Part shown: positions 9,461-18,185 of the stretch, piece after piece | How the letters are laid out: the number at the start of each line of letters is the position of its first letter | Position numbering within the stretch: the first letter of the stretch is position 1 | NCBI RefSeq assembly: GCF_018619475.1 | Contig: NZ_JAHFZG010000024.1 | Location: 1-35,661 of the forward strand | Direction: 5' to 3' | From: Rhodomicrobium sp. Az07 | GTDB taxonomy: Bacteria > Pseudomonadota > Alphaproteobacteria > Rhizobiales > Rhodomicrobiaceae | Length of the DNA stretch: 35,661 bases | Made by a program: the position numbers and the translations under genes | The notes under the pieces: model-generated | Told to the model about the DNA's origin: nothing | Database searches by the model: none | What the model saw: the letters and a program-made list of their open reading frames with translations, nothing else

Positions 9461-9478
9461 GATAGTATATAAACAATC
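9461..9478. promoter_or_regulatory. Palindromic site 2, before small paralogue gene
   Basis: GATAGTATATAAACAATC matches all 14 fixed positions of the recurring dyad. It lies just before the short gene starting at 9501 and overlaps an ATG at 9459 that would otherwise extend that gene, which argues against using the upstream start. Confidence 0.55.
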
Positions 9479-9500
9479 ATGTATGCGCCTGAGGCGTCCC

Positions 9501-9779
9501 ATGCCAGCTTCCGACCATACGAAGCCTTCCATCATCTGGAAAGGACTGGATAGCGGGGGATATTTCCGGGGCGTGTTCCGTGATGGCGAGCAGTTTCTCC
9601 CCATCAGCATCGCTGTTCCAGGAGAGGGCGATCCGCCCCATGCGGGGCCGCTCTTTCAGGTTTTCATTCGAGGCGAGAAGGCGGGCAGCATGCCGAACTT
9701 GAAGGGCGCTCAGGCGCTTGCCGAGCTTCATGTGCTCGGTTTTCCGCGATCGCGAAAGTCAACTTGCCATCGCCGGTAA
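9501..9779 (+). CDS. Small hypothetical protein, paralogue A
   Basis: From the ATG at 9501 the product is 92 residues. The frame extends upstream to 9459, but that segment is the operator-like palindrome translated. The body (IIWKGLDSGGYFRG, then an IAVPGEGDPP loop, then a GAQALAEL helix) aligns with the next gene (FVWRGIDGAGFLYG, IALPGRGGNP, GAQKFLSNF), so the two are tandem paralogues that differ at most positions. The domain looks like a small beta-rich fold ending in a helix. I know no family name for it. The last dozen residues are basic and do not match the paralogue. Confidence 0.6.
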   Translation: MPASDHTKPSIIWKGLDSGGYFRGVFRDGEQFLPISIAVPGEGDPPHAGPLFQVFIRGEKAGSMPNLKGAQALAELHVLGFPRSRKSTCHRR

Positions 9780-9841
9780 CGCTGCACAGGCGGCAACGGC
9801 ATCAGGCGAGTACGGCACTGAAGAGAGGGAGATGAGGAAAC

Positions 9842-10168
9842 ATGGACAGGACATTCGTCTGGCGAGGCATTGATGGTGCTGGTTTTCTCTATGGCACCTG
9901 CAGTGAAGGCAGCCGCCGCTTTCGGCTCGATATTGCCCTTCCCGGCCGTGGCGGAAATCCCAAAGGCACCGATCACCGGATCTATGTCGATGGCAACGAA
10001 GTCGGCAAGGCATCCTCAATCGAAGGCGCGCAGAAGTTCCTGTCGAACTTCTTCGACAAGGGATTGCATGAGCATCTCGGCCGCGACGAGCCCCGCAAGC
10101 GCCGGTCACTCGCCGACACGCTCAAGGCTGCCGCCGGGCTCACGGGCGGCAAGAGCCGGGGCCGATGA
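9842..10168 (+). CDS. Small hypothetical protein, paralogue B
   Basis: The 108-residue protein is the second member of the tandem pair. GAGGAAA directly precedes the ATG, a strong ribosome-binding site. It keeps the same order of features as its neighbour (FVWRGIDGAG, IALPGRGGNPKG, VDGNEVGKASSIEGAQKFL) and adds a basic 35-residue tail (DEPRKRRSLADTLKAAAGLTGGKSRGR region) that could bind nucleic acid. No family is recognised. It is co-oriented with the flanking small genes and probably belongs to the same transcription unit. Confidence 0.65.
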   Translation: MDRTFVWRGIDGAGFLYGTCSEGSRRFRLDIALPGRGGNPKGTDHRIYVDGNEVGKASSIEGAQKFLSNFFDKGLHEHLGRDEPRKRRSLADTLKAAAGLTGGKSRGR

Positions 10169-10261
10169 GCAATGCGTGCGAGATCGCGCGGCTGCCGAGG
10201 CGCTGCCACGATCGAGGCCGTGCCGAAGTCCGATAGTTGAGGCCCTGAACAGAAAGCCCCC

Positions 10262-10480
10262 ATGTCACAAGAGCGCGTTGTCTATCTGCCCGAGTTTGTC
10301 GTCGAAGAGCATCTCGGCCGCAGACTGCCGGAAGCCATCGGGCAGGAGTTCGACTATAACGGCCACCGCTACCGCGTCCGCCAGCGTGACCCGTTGCGCC
10401 CGGAAGCAGAGATCCCGTGCGAACTGATCGAACAGCCTCACGAAAGGAAGATGGCACGCTCGAAGTCGCGCCAGCGCTGA
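10262..10480 (+). CDS. Small hypothetical protein
   Basis: This 72-residue acidic-to-basic protein has a short beta-like core (GQEFDYNGHRYRVRQRD) and a Lys/Arg-rich C-terminus. No family is recognised. It closes the run of small + strand genes and is followed 40 bp later by a strong hairpin that may end the transcript. The ribosome-binding site (GAAAG) is only moderate. Confidence 0.5.
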   Translation: MSQERVVYLPEFVVEEHLGRRLPEAIGQEFDYNGHRYRVRQRDPLRPEAEIPCELIEQPHERKMARSKSRQR

Positions 10481-10520
10481 ACACTTCGGAACGCCAAAGC
10501 CCGGGCGCACGGCTTGATTC

Positions 10521-10545
10521 AGGGTTCCTGCCAGACAGGAACCCT
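10521..10545. terminator. Strong hairpin after the small-gene run
   Basis: AGGGTTCCTG (10521-10530) and CAGGAACCCT (10536-10545) form a perfect 10-bp stem with a five-base loop. It follows the small-gene run, so a terminator is likely, but no T tract follows and the hairpin could instead be part of a structured RNA or a protein site. Confidence 0.4.
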
Positions 10546-10818
10546 TGCCTCGCGGCGAGTAGCGGGTGGGCAAGCGGAGACCGGCTTCGCGGGGACCCTG
10601 CTGCAGGAAGCGAAGCGGCCGAAGATGGGCGGAAGCCGGTTCGAAGCGCGCTGAGGGCAGAGCCCTGAGCCTTGATCCCTGATCGAAAGTCAACCGCACT
10701 TTGTTTGACGGCCTTCGACATTTGGCGGCGCTCCGCAAACCGCACTAAGATCACCATGGCGGCTCAAAAAGGGACGCCCACCGATTTGGACCGCGCGCGC
10801 CAGACAGGAACAGCAGCC
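10546..10818. other. Structured spacer before the DUF805 gene
   Basis: This stretch has no credible gene. It holds a 9-bp inverted repeat, ACCGGCTTC (10580-10588) and GAAGCCGGT (10632-10640), with smaller nested GCTTCGC/GCGAAGC repeats. The frame of the DUF805 gene is open through part of it, but the domain begins at 10819. Confidence 0.35.
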
Positions 10819-11268
10819 ATGTCCTCCCTGAAATTCGTCTTCTTCAATTTCCAGGGCCGCATCGATCGGCGCACATGGTGGATGGCCTTTGTGCTCATTC
10901 ACCTTGGAATCGCCAGCTTCAACTTCGCGCTGTCGAAGTTCATGGGCGACGACGCGCCCTTCCTCGACGGCACCTGGCCAAACCTCGTGCGCCTCCTCGG
11001 CGATCGCTCCGGGTGGATCACTGCGGTTGTCTTCCTCGTTCCGCAAATCGCGATCAACACGAAGCGCTTCCACGATCGCGGGATGTCGGGATGGTGGTGG
11101 CTCGTCTTCCTGATCCCCTTTCTTGTGGCGACTGCCATCTCGATTTCACCACTCGGCGGTGAGAATTACCCGTCGCCGCTCGCGGGTTGGGCGCAGTTGA
11201 TCTGCGGCTTGACGGCAACGTGGACCTTCATCACTCTCGGCTTCCTGCCGTCGAAACACGCGAGATAG
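10819..11268 (+). CDS. DUF805 family membrane protein
   Basis: From the ATG at 10819 (AGGAA about nine bases upstream) the product is 150 residues, the normal length for DUF805. The family signatures are the N-terminal FNFQGRIDRRTWW and the central TKRFHDRGMSGWWWL. About four membrane segments follow the usual pattern. DUF805 proteins are small inner membrane proteins of unknown function, common on chromosomes and mobile elements. The frame is open upstream to 10672, but that extension has no domain character. It runs convergently with the operon on the other strand. Confidence 0.85.
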   Translation: MSSLKFVFFNFQGRIDRRTWWMAFVLIHLGIASFNFALSKFMGDDAPFLDGTWPNLVRLLGDRSGWITAVVFLVPQIAINTKRFHDRGMSGWWWLVFLIPFLVATAISISPLGGENYPSPLAGWAQLICGLTATWTFITLGFLPSKHAR

Positions 11269-11334
11269 CTTGCCGCTTGCATCCGATGACCGGATCACGC
11301 TGATAGCGGCCGTAGGGGCGATGCCTCCTTCGGG

Positions 11335-11358
11335 CCAATTGCGGTCATTATCAATTGG
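11335..11358. repeat. Inverted repeat between convergent genes
   Basis: CCAATTG (11335-11341) and CAATTGG (11352-11358) form a perfect 7-bp inverted repeat with a 10-base spacer, between the converging DUF805 gene and the defence operon. It could be a weak bidirectional terminator. Confidence 0.25.
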
Positions 11359-11461
11359 TCTGCCAGGTTCCAGTCAACCCAGCTGAGCGGTCGGCACCTT
11401 TCCGTAATGATCTTATCATGGCTCGGAACCGGTCACTGCAGGTACGCGACGCCTCAACGTA

Positions 11462-12991
11462 TCAGGATTCACTGCCAGAGAACGGCGGGGAAGCGTTGTT
11501 CTGAATCAGATTTTCAGCACGGTTTTGGGGCGGAAAAGGGATCGAGAGAGCGAGCATGAGTTCGTCGTACCGTCGAGAATCGGCGATATTATAGGCGCCC
11601 AGTCCATTGATGAGCATGTCCTGAACCCGGGCGACCACCTGCGGATCGATACTCAGCAAGCCCAAGGGAACAGCATGACCGGCGGATACCTTGATAGGCG
11701 CGTGAACGACGGCGGCGGCCACAAGGCCGGGGATCAGCAGGATTTCTAGAGCGTCGGGGAATTGAGGATTACCGGTCTGAAACACCTCATCAAACATCTT
11801 GTTGAGATACTGATCGAGTTGGCCGGTGGCTAGGCAGACAGCCGAAGCCTCCTCATCATTGTCATCGTGCAGAATCAAAGACTTTAGGCGTTTGAGAGTC
11901 TCGGGCAGGGCCCGTGTCGCTCCCCAGCAAGGAACACGCGGTTTCAGCCAGACAAATTGCGACAGTGGCGCAGGCGGCTTTGAAGCGTAAGACAGGGCAT
12001 CCAGCAGCCGTTCGACGTTTTCCTTATTGGTGAGCGCTCCGAGGATGGGGATCGTGAGACGGTCCGAACGCATCTGGCCTCTTCTGCCGAGGACGTCTCT
12101 ATAGTACCGTTCGACCGCGAGGCCGTCCGCCCTGATGAAGTCCTTCAGAAATTCTGGGGCGACTTTGGTCAGAATGCGATACGCGTCCGGGTCGGAACCT
12201 CTGCGGGAGACTTGCAGCCCCTCGACGAAGGCCGAGGCCGCGTCGCCGACTTGGATCCTGTCCTGCAACTCCTGGTCCGAACGCCATTCCGACAGGTCGG
12301 CCTCTCCCATCCAAGGACACGCGCCCGACGCCTTCACCGCGATGGTGACGGGAACGAGGAAACGGTCACCCGCGTCCACGTCGTCGATGGAATAGATTGA
12401 TCGCTTGTTCCCGTAACTGCCGTTTCGGCCCTTGGCGATCATGATTTCGAAGTAGAAGCGACGGAAAGCCGTCGGAATCCGGGTTGACGCATCGCTTAGT
12501 TGAACGCTGTCGGAAATCTTTAATTCCGGCAAAGAGGTCTCGTAATCTTCGATGAATTGGAAACGCTCGGGCGCGAGAGCTAGCAGATCGAATGCCACGC
12601 TCTCATTCACACTTTCGATCTCGAAAATCTCGGGCTTTTCGGAGCCATCGGGAAACAGGTTCAAGCCGGCTATTGTGAGCCACAGCTTGCCATCTCTTCG
12701 CTGGACGTATCCGAGCGATTCGACCTCCGACAGCACGAAGGACATGTCTCGCCTGTCGAATCCGAAGAAGGACGCCGCGCTTCCTTCGTCGAGCCCGTCT
12801 GCAGATTTGAGCAAGCGCAGCAGAAACTCCGCGGTCAGCGACACGCGTCCGACGACGGCCACCTTGTACGATATCCTGAAACGCCTGCATGGCAGCAGGA
12901 CGTCGTACGTGGCAAGCTTGATCTCGCGCTCATCCTCCGCGTCCACATATGCGGTCGAGGATGGTAGGGAAAGTTTGGGCCTCTTGATCAC
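11462..12991 (-). CDS. 509-residue partner of NERD-kinase-helicase
   Basis: I do not recognise a named family. Residues about 35-115 look like a winged-helix region (VSLTAEFLLRLLKSADGLDE, a recognition-helix-like FDRRDMSFVLSEVESLGY and a wing ending in KLWLTIAGL). The middle and C-terminal parts are mixed alpha/beta, with no nuclease or membrane motif I can identify. The start is a GTG at 12991 that overlaps the stop of the upstream gene as GTGA, so it is translationally coupled to the 1655-residue protein and most likely forms a complex with it. It could be the sensor or regulator of that effector; this is inference from operon structure only. Confidence 0.7.
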   Translation of the reverse strand: MIKRPKLSLPSSTAYVDAEDEREIKLATYDVLLPCRRFRISYKVAVVGRVSLTAEFLLRLLKSADGLDEGSAASFFGFDRRDMSFVLSEVESLGYVQRRDGKLWLTIAGLNLFPDGSEKPEIFEIESVNESVAFDLLALAPERFQFIEDYETSLPELKISDSVQLSDASTRIPTAFRRFYFEIMIAKGRNGSYGNKRSIYSIDDVDAGDRFLVPVTIAVKASGACPWMGEADLSEWRSDQELQDRIQVGDAASAFVEGLQVSRRGSDPDAYRILTKVAPEFLKDFIRADGLAVERYYRDVLGRRGQMRSDRLTIPILGALTNKENVERLLDALSYASKPPAPLSQFVWLKPRVPCWGATRALPETLKRLKSLILHDDNDEEASAVCLATGQLDQYLNKMFDEVFQTGNPQFPDALEILLIPGLVAAAVVHAPIKVSAGHAVPLGLLSIDPQVVARVQDMLINGLGAYNIADSRRYDELMLALSIPFPPQNRAENLIQNNASPPFSGSES

Positions 12992-15900
12992 GCCACACCC
13001 TCCGTCTGCGTCGAGGTCACACCGTCGTTTGAAAGCAGCTCAAAGACGGAGCGCAAGGAGGCGTCATCGTTTTGGAGGGCATCGCCGACTGCGGCAACGA
13101 GGCGACCCATGGCCGTTCCCGCCTTCCACCTCCCATTCGAACCTACGATGACGAGCCGGTCCATAGCTCGGCTCACGGCAACGTTTATGCGATTGGGTCT
13201 CGACAGGAACCCGGGTCTAATCGTCTTTATGCCTTCCTCCAACGGGCCATCGGCATTGTTGCGGACCAAGGATACGATGACGACGGGATTTTGCTTGCCC
13301 TGATAGCTGTCGACCGTGTCAACTTTGATTAGCCTGCGGAAGCTCTCGGGAAGATTGAACGCCTGAATCTTCTTCCGGACCAAATCGCGTTGAGCGGCAT
13401 ACATGCAGATGACGCCAACGACATGTTCGTACCGTGTTTGCTTGGTAGCCCATGACGTGAACGAAGCACTCCTGCTGCATCTTTTCAGCAGCGCCGCTAT
13501 TGCCTCCGCCTCCGCTAGATTGATCCGGCTCGACCCGGTCTTTTCCCGACGATCATGGCCTCGATCCGACAATCCGTCCGTCGCGAACCATGTGATCGGC
13601 TTGCGGAGATCTGAAGGAAGGGATTCAGGCGGTATCTCTGGATTCTGTCGTCCGGGCGTAAGAATCCCCTCATAGAAGGCCTGCGACACGATCGAGCCGA
13701 TCGGAGGCAGCATTCGGTATTGCTCCGTAAGCGTGCAACCGGCGAGCTTCCCATACGTGGACTCAAAAAGTCGCTCGAAGTCGCTGCGAAGGATTTCGCG
13801 GCTGGGGGTATCGGTTTCCATCGCGACCCTCTTCACCACTTCGTTGGGGTGTTGCGGCTCAAGTTGAGCCTGATCCCCTAAAAGCACGATCCAACGACCG
13901 GCCTGCATCGGAACGGCAAGTTCGCTGGCAGTGCAGCGAGCGGCCTCGTCCACGATGACGAGGTCGAAGGGGGTCGCCATCAGCCCAAGCGAGTCGCGAC
14001 CGAGGCCGACACAGGTGCCAGCGACTATCTGTCTCGTGCCAGCGAGAAAGGTCTCGAAGGTGCGCTGAGCAGAGGAGACGCTCCAGACGAAATCGTTCCC
14101 GAGATTTATGACGGCCCGCATTCGGGCGACGAGGGCAGGCGACGGGCGCGTCGCACGCGCGAACCGCGCGGCGGCGGCGTCGACGAGGTCATCGACGCAC
14201 TGATCGACGTCGATGTCCATGTCTTCGAAGAGCGAATCGCTCAGGCCGAGATGCAGAAGATGCTTGGCCAACGTCACCCGAAGCCCTGCAATCCTGTCCT
14301 CCTCCGGCACTTCCGCCGACTCAAGCTGGGCCAAACGCGCTAACACGGGACGCGTAGAGGTCTCGATGAAGAACAGTTCGTCGACCAGCACGTCCGGAAG
14401 CCCAAGAGCGGATCCGACCAGCCGAACGCGTTCGCGAAACTCGGCCTTAAATCGATCCTTGTAGAGCCGTTCAAGGCTGTCCGTGTGGAACGGCATCAGA
14501 GGCTCGGAGACGACGCCCTCGTTGCCGACCCGGAGAATGCTCGGCTGCTCATCTGATTTCGCGAACAGCTTCAGTACGGACTCGGCGACGTTGTTGACGG
14601 CCTCATGCGATTGGCTCGCCACAAGAATGTTGGAGGCGAGTCCGTGTGTCAGCGCGTAATGAGCAAGCGCACCAATGAAGGTCGTCTTACCGGTGCCGGG
14701 CGGTCCTTGCAAGAGACCAAGCGGCCTGACTTTGACGAGTTTCTCGAACGCCGCGCGCTGCGCTTTGTTGAAGCCGTAAGAGTCGACCGCCACGGCGTCT
14801 ATATGGTGGGTCTGGATACTTGGCGCAGCAACTCTGCCTTCAAACAGGTCGACCAGCGTTGAAATTCTCGCCTCTTTGGCAAGGATCTTTGAAATCGCGG
14901 ACTCGCGGCGCGTCAAGCTCTGCTTGCTGAAATGGCTGTGAAAGCGCAGCCTTTGTCCGTCGTGGATCAGTCCCGGCTGCGACGGATTGGGCGTCTCCGT
15001 GGCATCGATCAGAATGCGATTAGGTTTCGATCTCAGGTCTAATTGCCCAACGCGGCGCCACCGGCCCCTGGTGTCGAGCCTCTCAATGCCCACGGTGTCG
15101 TTTCTGTTGAAATCGAAGGCGCCCCGTTCGAGTTCGAACGAAAGGACATGCCTTTTCATTTCACGATCGTAGACGCTCTCCGACTGCGCCACGCCTTCCG
15201 TCGTCAACTCCCTTTCCACGTTGATGAGGCATTGCCACAGTTTCGCGACGTCGACGGGCGCCGGCTTGTCGAGTGATCCGACCGCCGCCGGAGCCGCATC
15301 CTCGACGGCTTCACTCGACTCGACGATCTCCTCTGCCTCGATGTCGTCGAAGGCAGGCCGAGACGTTTCGATATCCGTGGGGAGGTCATCCGATGGAAGC
15401 GATCTCGCGATCCCAGCGAAAACCTCCATGAACTCGGCAGTTCCAGTGAATTCATCGAGAGCCGAAACGTTATTGAAGCCCACCGCTTCAACGAAAATTT
15501 CGACGTCTACAGGATGTTCGAACTTGGCAACCTGACGGATTCTTTTCTGGTCAATGCTGACGCGACGGGCACTTGCCGCTTTGCCCTGATTGTCGAAATT
15601 TACCCTGATCTCCTCGCAGGCACCCCTGAGACAAAATCCCAGGACCGAATTATTATGCCCGCCCATATAACGACGAAGATACATCTTGCCCTCGTCCGGG
15701 AGCAGGATTCCGCCTTTGCCATCTAAAAGCGAAATCGACAGCCGCTTCTTCGACCTTGAGACGGGTGGCTCAAGCGCTGCGTCGACGGCCTCTACCAACG
15801 GCAGCAGAGTACCGTTCGCCGGAATGTTGTTCCGACAAGCGTAAATGGCCTTTCGAATCTCGCCGCCGACCTCTTCTTCAAGCCATGCACCAAGGACCTC

Positions 15901-17955
15901 CTCGGCGATCCTTGTTACGGCATGCCTGTCCCTCTCCAGACGGCCTCCGGCCGGCGGAGCATATGCGGGGGTGAAGCGGTCCCCCTCGTCACTCGCCGAA
16001 AAGTCGATTAGATCGATTAGTACAGGGCGACGGTCGTCGCCGAAAAGCACGATGTTGTCCGGCTTCAAATCGCCATGGGCGCTCCCACTGTCGTGCAGCG
16101 CCAGGACCACCGAACACAATGTTTTCACGAACGTCAGGGCTTTGATGGTGTCACTGAAGTATTCGGAGCACCGCTTGATCGCGTCGGAGAGAAGGGGGCC
16201 GTCGACGTGTTCCTGAACCAGACCGATCGCATCGTTGAGCCAACTGACGCTCAATATGCGCGCGCAGTTGGACTGCGGGGAACGACGGAAGTCGTCAGCG
16301 CGCTCGAGGAAGTCGAGGATTCGAGATCCCTCCCGCACTTGATCTCCCCATGCCGCCCTCTTCCATAGCTTGACGACGACGCGGTGGTCCCCCTCGCCGC
16401 TCTCCCATATGTCGACGCGATCGCTTTCGCGAAGCACCACAGCGTCCGGGAAGGCGGCAAAGAACTGCTTTTGCGACTTGAACTCGATGCGGAACCGTTC
16501 GAGTCCCTCGATTATCTCCCGGTTCGAACGTCCTTCAAAAGTGGCTTCATTGTAGGCGTCCAGAGCGGCCGTCGCGTCCGCATACCGAGCGGACTGCTCC
16601 ATGGAAAGGGAGCGCTCGAAGAAGCCGTGCAGCGCGGTAAATTCGCCATTCGAGTCAGTCGAAGGGTCCCAATTGGCCAGGGAGTCGATCTTGCTCTCCG
16701 GAGGGTATTTCCCGAAGAGTAGGAAGTGGACGCAGACTCCAGCAAGGAATACGTCGCGGCGCCTCGGATCGCCGGGATCTTCCTCGTAGATCGTTTCCGG
16801 GAGTTGCGCGCAGGAAAGGAATTGGAATCGGCTCTGCCCCAGCGAATTCATGCTTGGGTAGTGGGCGGCCATCAGGTGAGAGAGGCGGACGTTGGAAGGA
16901 GCTTCGAGCCATACGCTGTGGCCGCCGAGATCGAGATGGGCGGCGCCCGTTGAGTGGAGTGCGGCGACCTTCGCGAGAAGCTGGCGTCCGAGTTCTATCT
17001 TTACTTCGCGGTTCAGGGCGCCTGTCTGCGCAGTTACGAAATCGGAGAGCCGCCGGAGCCGCTGGCGACGGTCGTAGACTTCCCAATAAGAAACGCCGCG
17101 TTCATTATCTTCGTCCTGCGGGGTCAGCAGGGCCGTCTCCAAGGATTCGTTCCTGTCTCGCAGATAGGAAATGACCTGGCGCTCCCTGCCCGCTATTTCT
17201 GCCCTACCTTCGGCTGTTAGAAACTTGTTATCGGCCTTCGTAAAGTCCCACAGGCGGATTGTTCCAAGGTTCAAGTTGGCGCTTTCACCGACGGCATCGT
17301 ACTCCGAGTAAATCTTTGTGGGGTGTTGGAACGTCGCGTTCTCCGATACCGCGACGAACCTGCCGAAACGCCGTCGTCCGGGGCGTATGAAGCCGTTCGG
17401 CGCATTGAAGAACTTGCTGAGCCGGTCCTTCCACTCATTTTCCGTCAGCGGCACTTTCGCGACAGCGCCGTATTCCTCGACACGGGATTTGACGTTAGAA
17501 ACCTTCTTAATAAAGTCGTCGATGTGTCTGACGCTGTTCTTCTCGGTGGCGGCGATGCGGCTCCAATCGGCGTTGCCGGTTATCAGCACCAAGCCCTGCA
17601 CGAGAGGAACAAGGGCTTCCTTGACTCGCTTTTTCAAATCACCGGAAAGGAGTGTGCCCACGTCCCTTGCGTTTTGAATGATCTTCGACACAGGCGAAGG
17701 ACCGCAATCGTTCCCGTTTTGAAGCCAGTGGCCGCTGTCGCTTTCGATCCTGCCGTTCCAGTCCTTGAGATCGGCGAGAAAAATGCGGTCTTCCGCGATG
17801 ATCACAACGTCGATTTCGCGTCCCTTGCCGGGGCCAACCGCAATCTCAAGGTTGGTGAAGCCATACCACTTGGGCGGCAGCTGCTCCTTGAGTTTCGCCA
17901 CGCCAACAATCTCTCGACGGTGGATGCCGCGTCCGCAAGGTGTGATGATCATCAA
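12988..17955 (-). CDS. NERD-pseudokinase-kinase-SF1 helicase fusion
   Basis: This 1655-residue protein joins four modules. Residues 10-130 are a NERD nuclease-like domain (GREIDVVII with Glu47/Asp49, then LADLKDW with Asp62 and Lys64, the PD-(D/E)xK-type residues). Residues about 250-470 resemble a kinase that has lost key residues: the catalytic loop reads HLDLGGHSVWL (His340) without Lys or Asn, and no DFG is seen. Residues about 500-700 are a more complete kinase, with VVVKLW, HGDLKPDNIVLF (Asp629) and LIDLIDFS. Residues about 1060-1630 are an SF1 UPF1-like helicase: GPPGTGKTT (Lys1090), VDEAA (Asp1336), GDQAQLEPQ, EQYRM, VDSYQGKQ and VAVSRA. A cytoplasmic nucleic-acid-targeting effector controlled by phosphorylation is the natural reading. 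Kinase-helicase proteins occur in antiviral systems such as Mokosh, but I see no phospholipase D domain here. Confidence 0.85.
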   Translation of the reverse strand: MMIITPCGRGIHRREIVGVAKLKEQLPPKWYGFTNLEIAVGPGKGREIDVVIIAEDRIFLADLKDWNGRIESDSGHWLQNGNDCGPSPVSKIIQNARDVGTLLSGDLKKRVKEALVPLVQGLVLITGNADWSRIAATEKNSVRHIDDFIKKVSNVKSRVEEYGAVAKVPLTENEWKDRLSKFFNAPNGFIRPGRRRFGRFVAVSENATFQHPTKIYSEYDAVGESANLNLGTIRLWDFTKADNKFLTAEGRAEIAGRERQVISYLRDRNESLETALLTPQDEDNERGVSYWEVYDRRQRLRRLSDFVTAQTGALNREVKIELGRQLLAKVAALHSTGAAHLDLGGHSVWLEAPSNVRLSHLMAAHYPSMNSLGQSRFQFLSCAQLPETIYEEDPGDPRRRDVFLAGVCVHFLLFGKYPPESKIDSLANWDPSTDSNGEFTALHGFFERSLSMEQSARYADATAALDAYNEATFEGRSNREIIEGLERFRIEFKSQKQFFAAFPDAVVLRESDRVDIWESGEGDHRVVVKLWKRAAWGDQVREGSRILDFLERADDFRRSPQSNCARILSVSWLNDAIGLVQEHVDGPLLSDAIKRCSEYFSDTIKALTFVKTLCSVVLALHDSGSAHGDLKPDNIVLFGDDRRPVLIDLIDFSASDEGDRFTPAYAPPAGGRLERDRHAVTRIAEEVLGAWLEEEVGGEIRKAIYACRNNIPANGTLLPLVEAVDAALEPPVSRSKKRLSISLLDGKGGILLPDEGKMYLRRYMGGHNNSVLGFCLRGACEEIRVNFDNQGKAASARRVSIDQKRIRQVAKFEHPVDVEIFVEAVGFNNVSALDEFTGTAEFMEVFAGIARSLPSDDLPTDIETSRPAFDDIEAEEIVESSEAVEDAAPAAVGSLDKPAPVDVAKLWQCLINVERELTTEGVAQSESVYDREMKRHVLSFELERGAFDFNRNDTVGIERLDTRGRWRRVGQLDLRSKPNRILIDATETPNPSQPGLIHDGQRLRFHSHFSKQSLTRRESAISKILAKEARISTLVDLFEGRVAAPSIQTHHIDAVAVDSYGFNKAQRAAFEKLVKVRPLGLLQGPPGTGKTTFIGALAHYALTHGLASNILVASQSHEAVNNVAESVLKLFAKSDEQPSILRVGNEGVVSEPLMPFHTDSLERLYKDRFKAEFRERVRLVGSALGLPDVLVDELFFIETSTRPVLARLAQLESAEVPEEDRIAGLRVTLAKHLLHLGLSDSLFEDMDIDVDQCVDDLVDAAAARFARATRPSPALVARMRAVINLGNDFVWSVSSAQRTFETFLAGTRQIVAGTCVGLGRDSLGLMATPFDLVIVDEAARCTASELAVPMQAGRWIVLLGDQAQLEPQHPNEVVKRVAMETDTPSREILRSDFERLFESTYGKLAGCTLTEQYRMLPPIGSIVSQAFYEGILTPGRQNPEIPPESLPSDLRKPITWFATDGLSDRGHDRREKTGSSRINLAEAEAIAALLKRCSRSASFTSWATKQTRYEHVVGVICMYAAQRDLVRKKIQAFNLPESFRRLIKVDTVDSYQGKQNPVVIVSLVRNNADGPLEEGIKTIRPGFLSRPNRINVAVSRAMDRLVIVGSNGRWKAGTAMGRLVAAVGDALQNDDASLRSVFELLSNDGVTSTQTEGVA

Positions 17956-18185
17956 AACTCAGCCAAAAAGAGAATCGCTACGGTAACGATATCATACTTT
18001 TTAGAAAGTCCCGAAGCAGGGCGACGGCGTGGAATGCGTTTCCCGACAGCCGGCACTCAGGTGGGAGACGGAATGTTTCGTTGAAGCCGTAGGCTCCAAC
18101 CGGATTCCGCTAAGGGTCAAAATCACCCCAACCCGTTTCCGGTGACTGCCGCTGCAGTCGGAAAAGAGACATACGCCGTCTCAGG
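17956..18185. promoter_or_regulatory. Upstream region of the defence operon
   Basis: About 230 bp separates the NERD gene from the helicase remnant. Read on the - strand, a TATGAT element near 17990 could be a -10 box for the operon, but no convincing -35 accompanies it. No repeat is seen. Confidence 0.25.

Noticed and set aside
9459-9500. Upstream start for the first paralogue gene
   Set aside because: The added residues are the translated palindromic site; the alignment with the neighbour paralogue starts after 9501.
12988-17955. Assignment to the Mokosh system
   Set aside because: Kinase plus SF1 helicase is similar, but no phospholipase D-like nuclease was seen, and the NERD domain, the tandem kinase-like domains and the 509-residue partner do not match what I recall of Mokosh.
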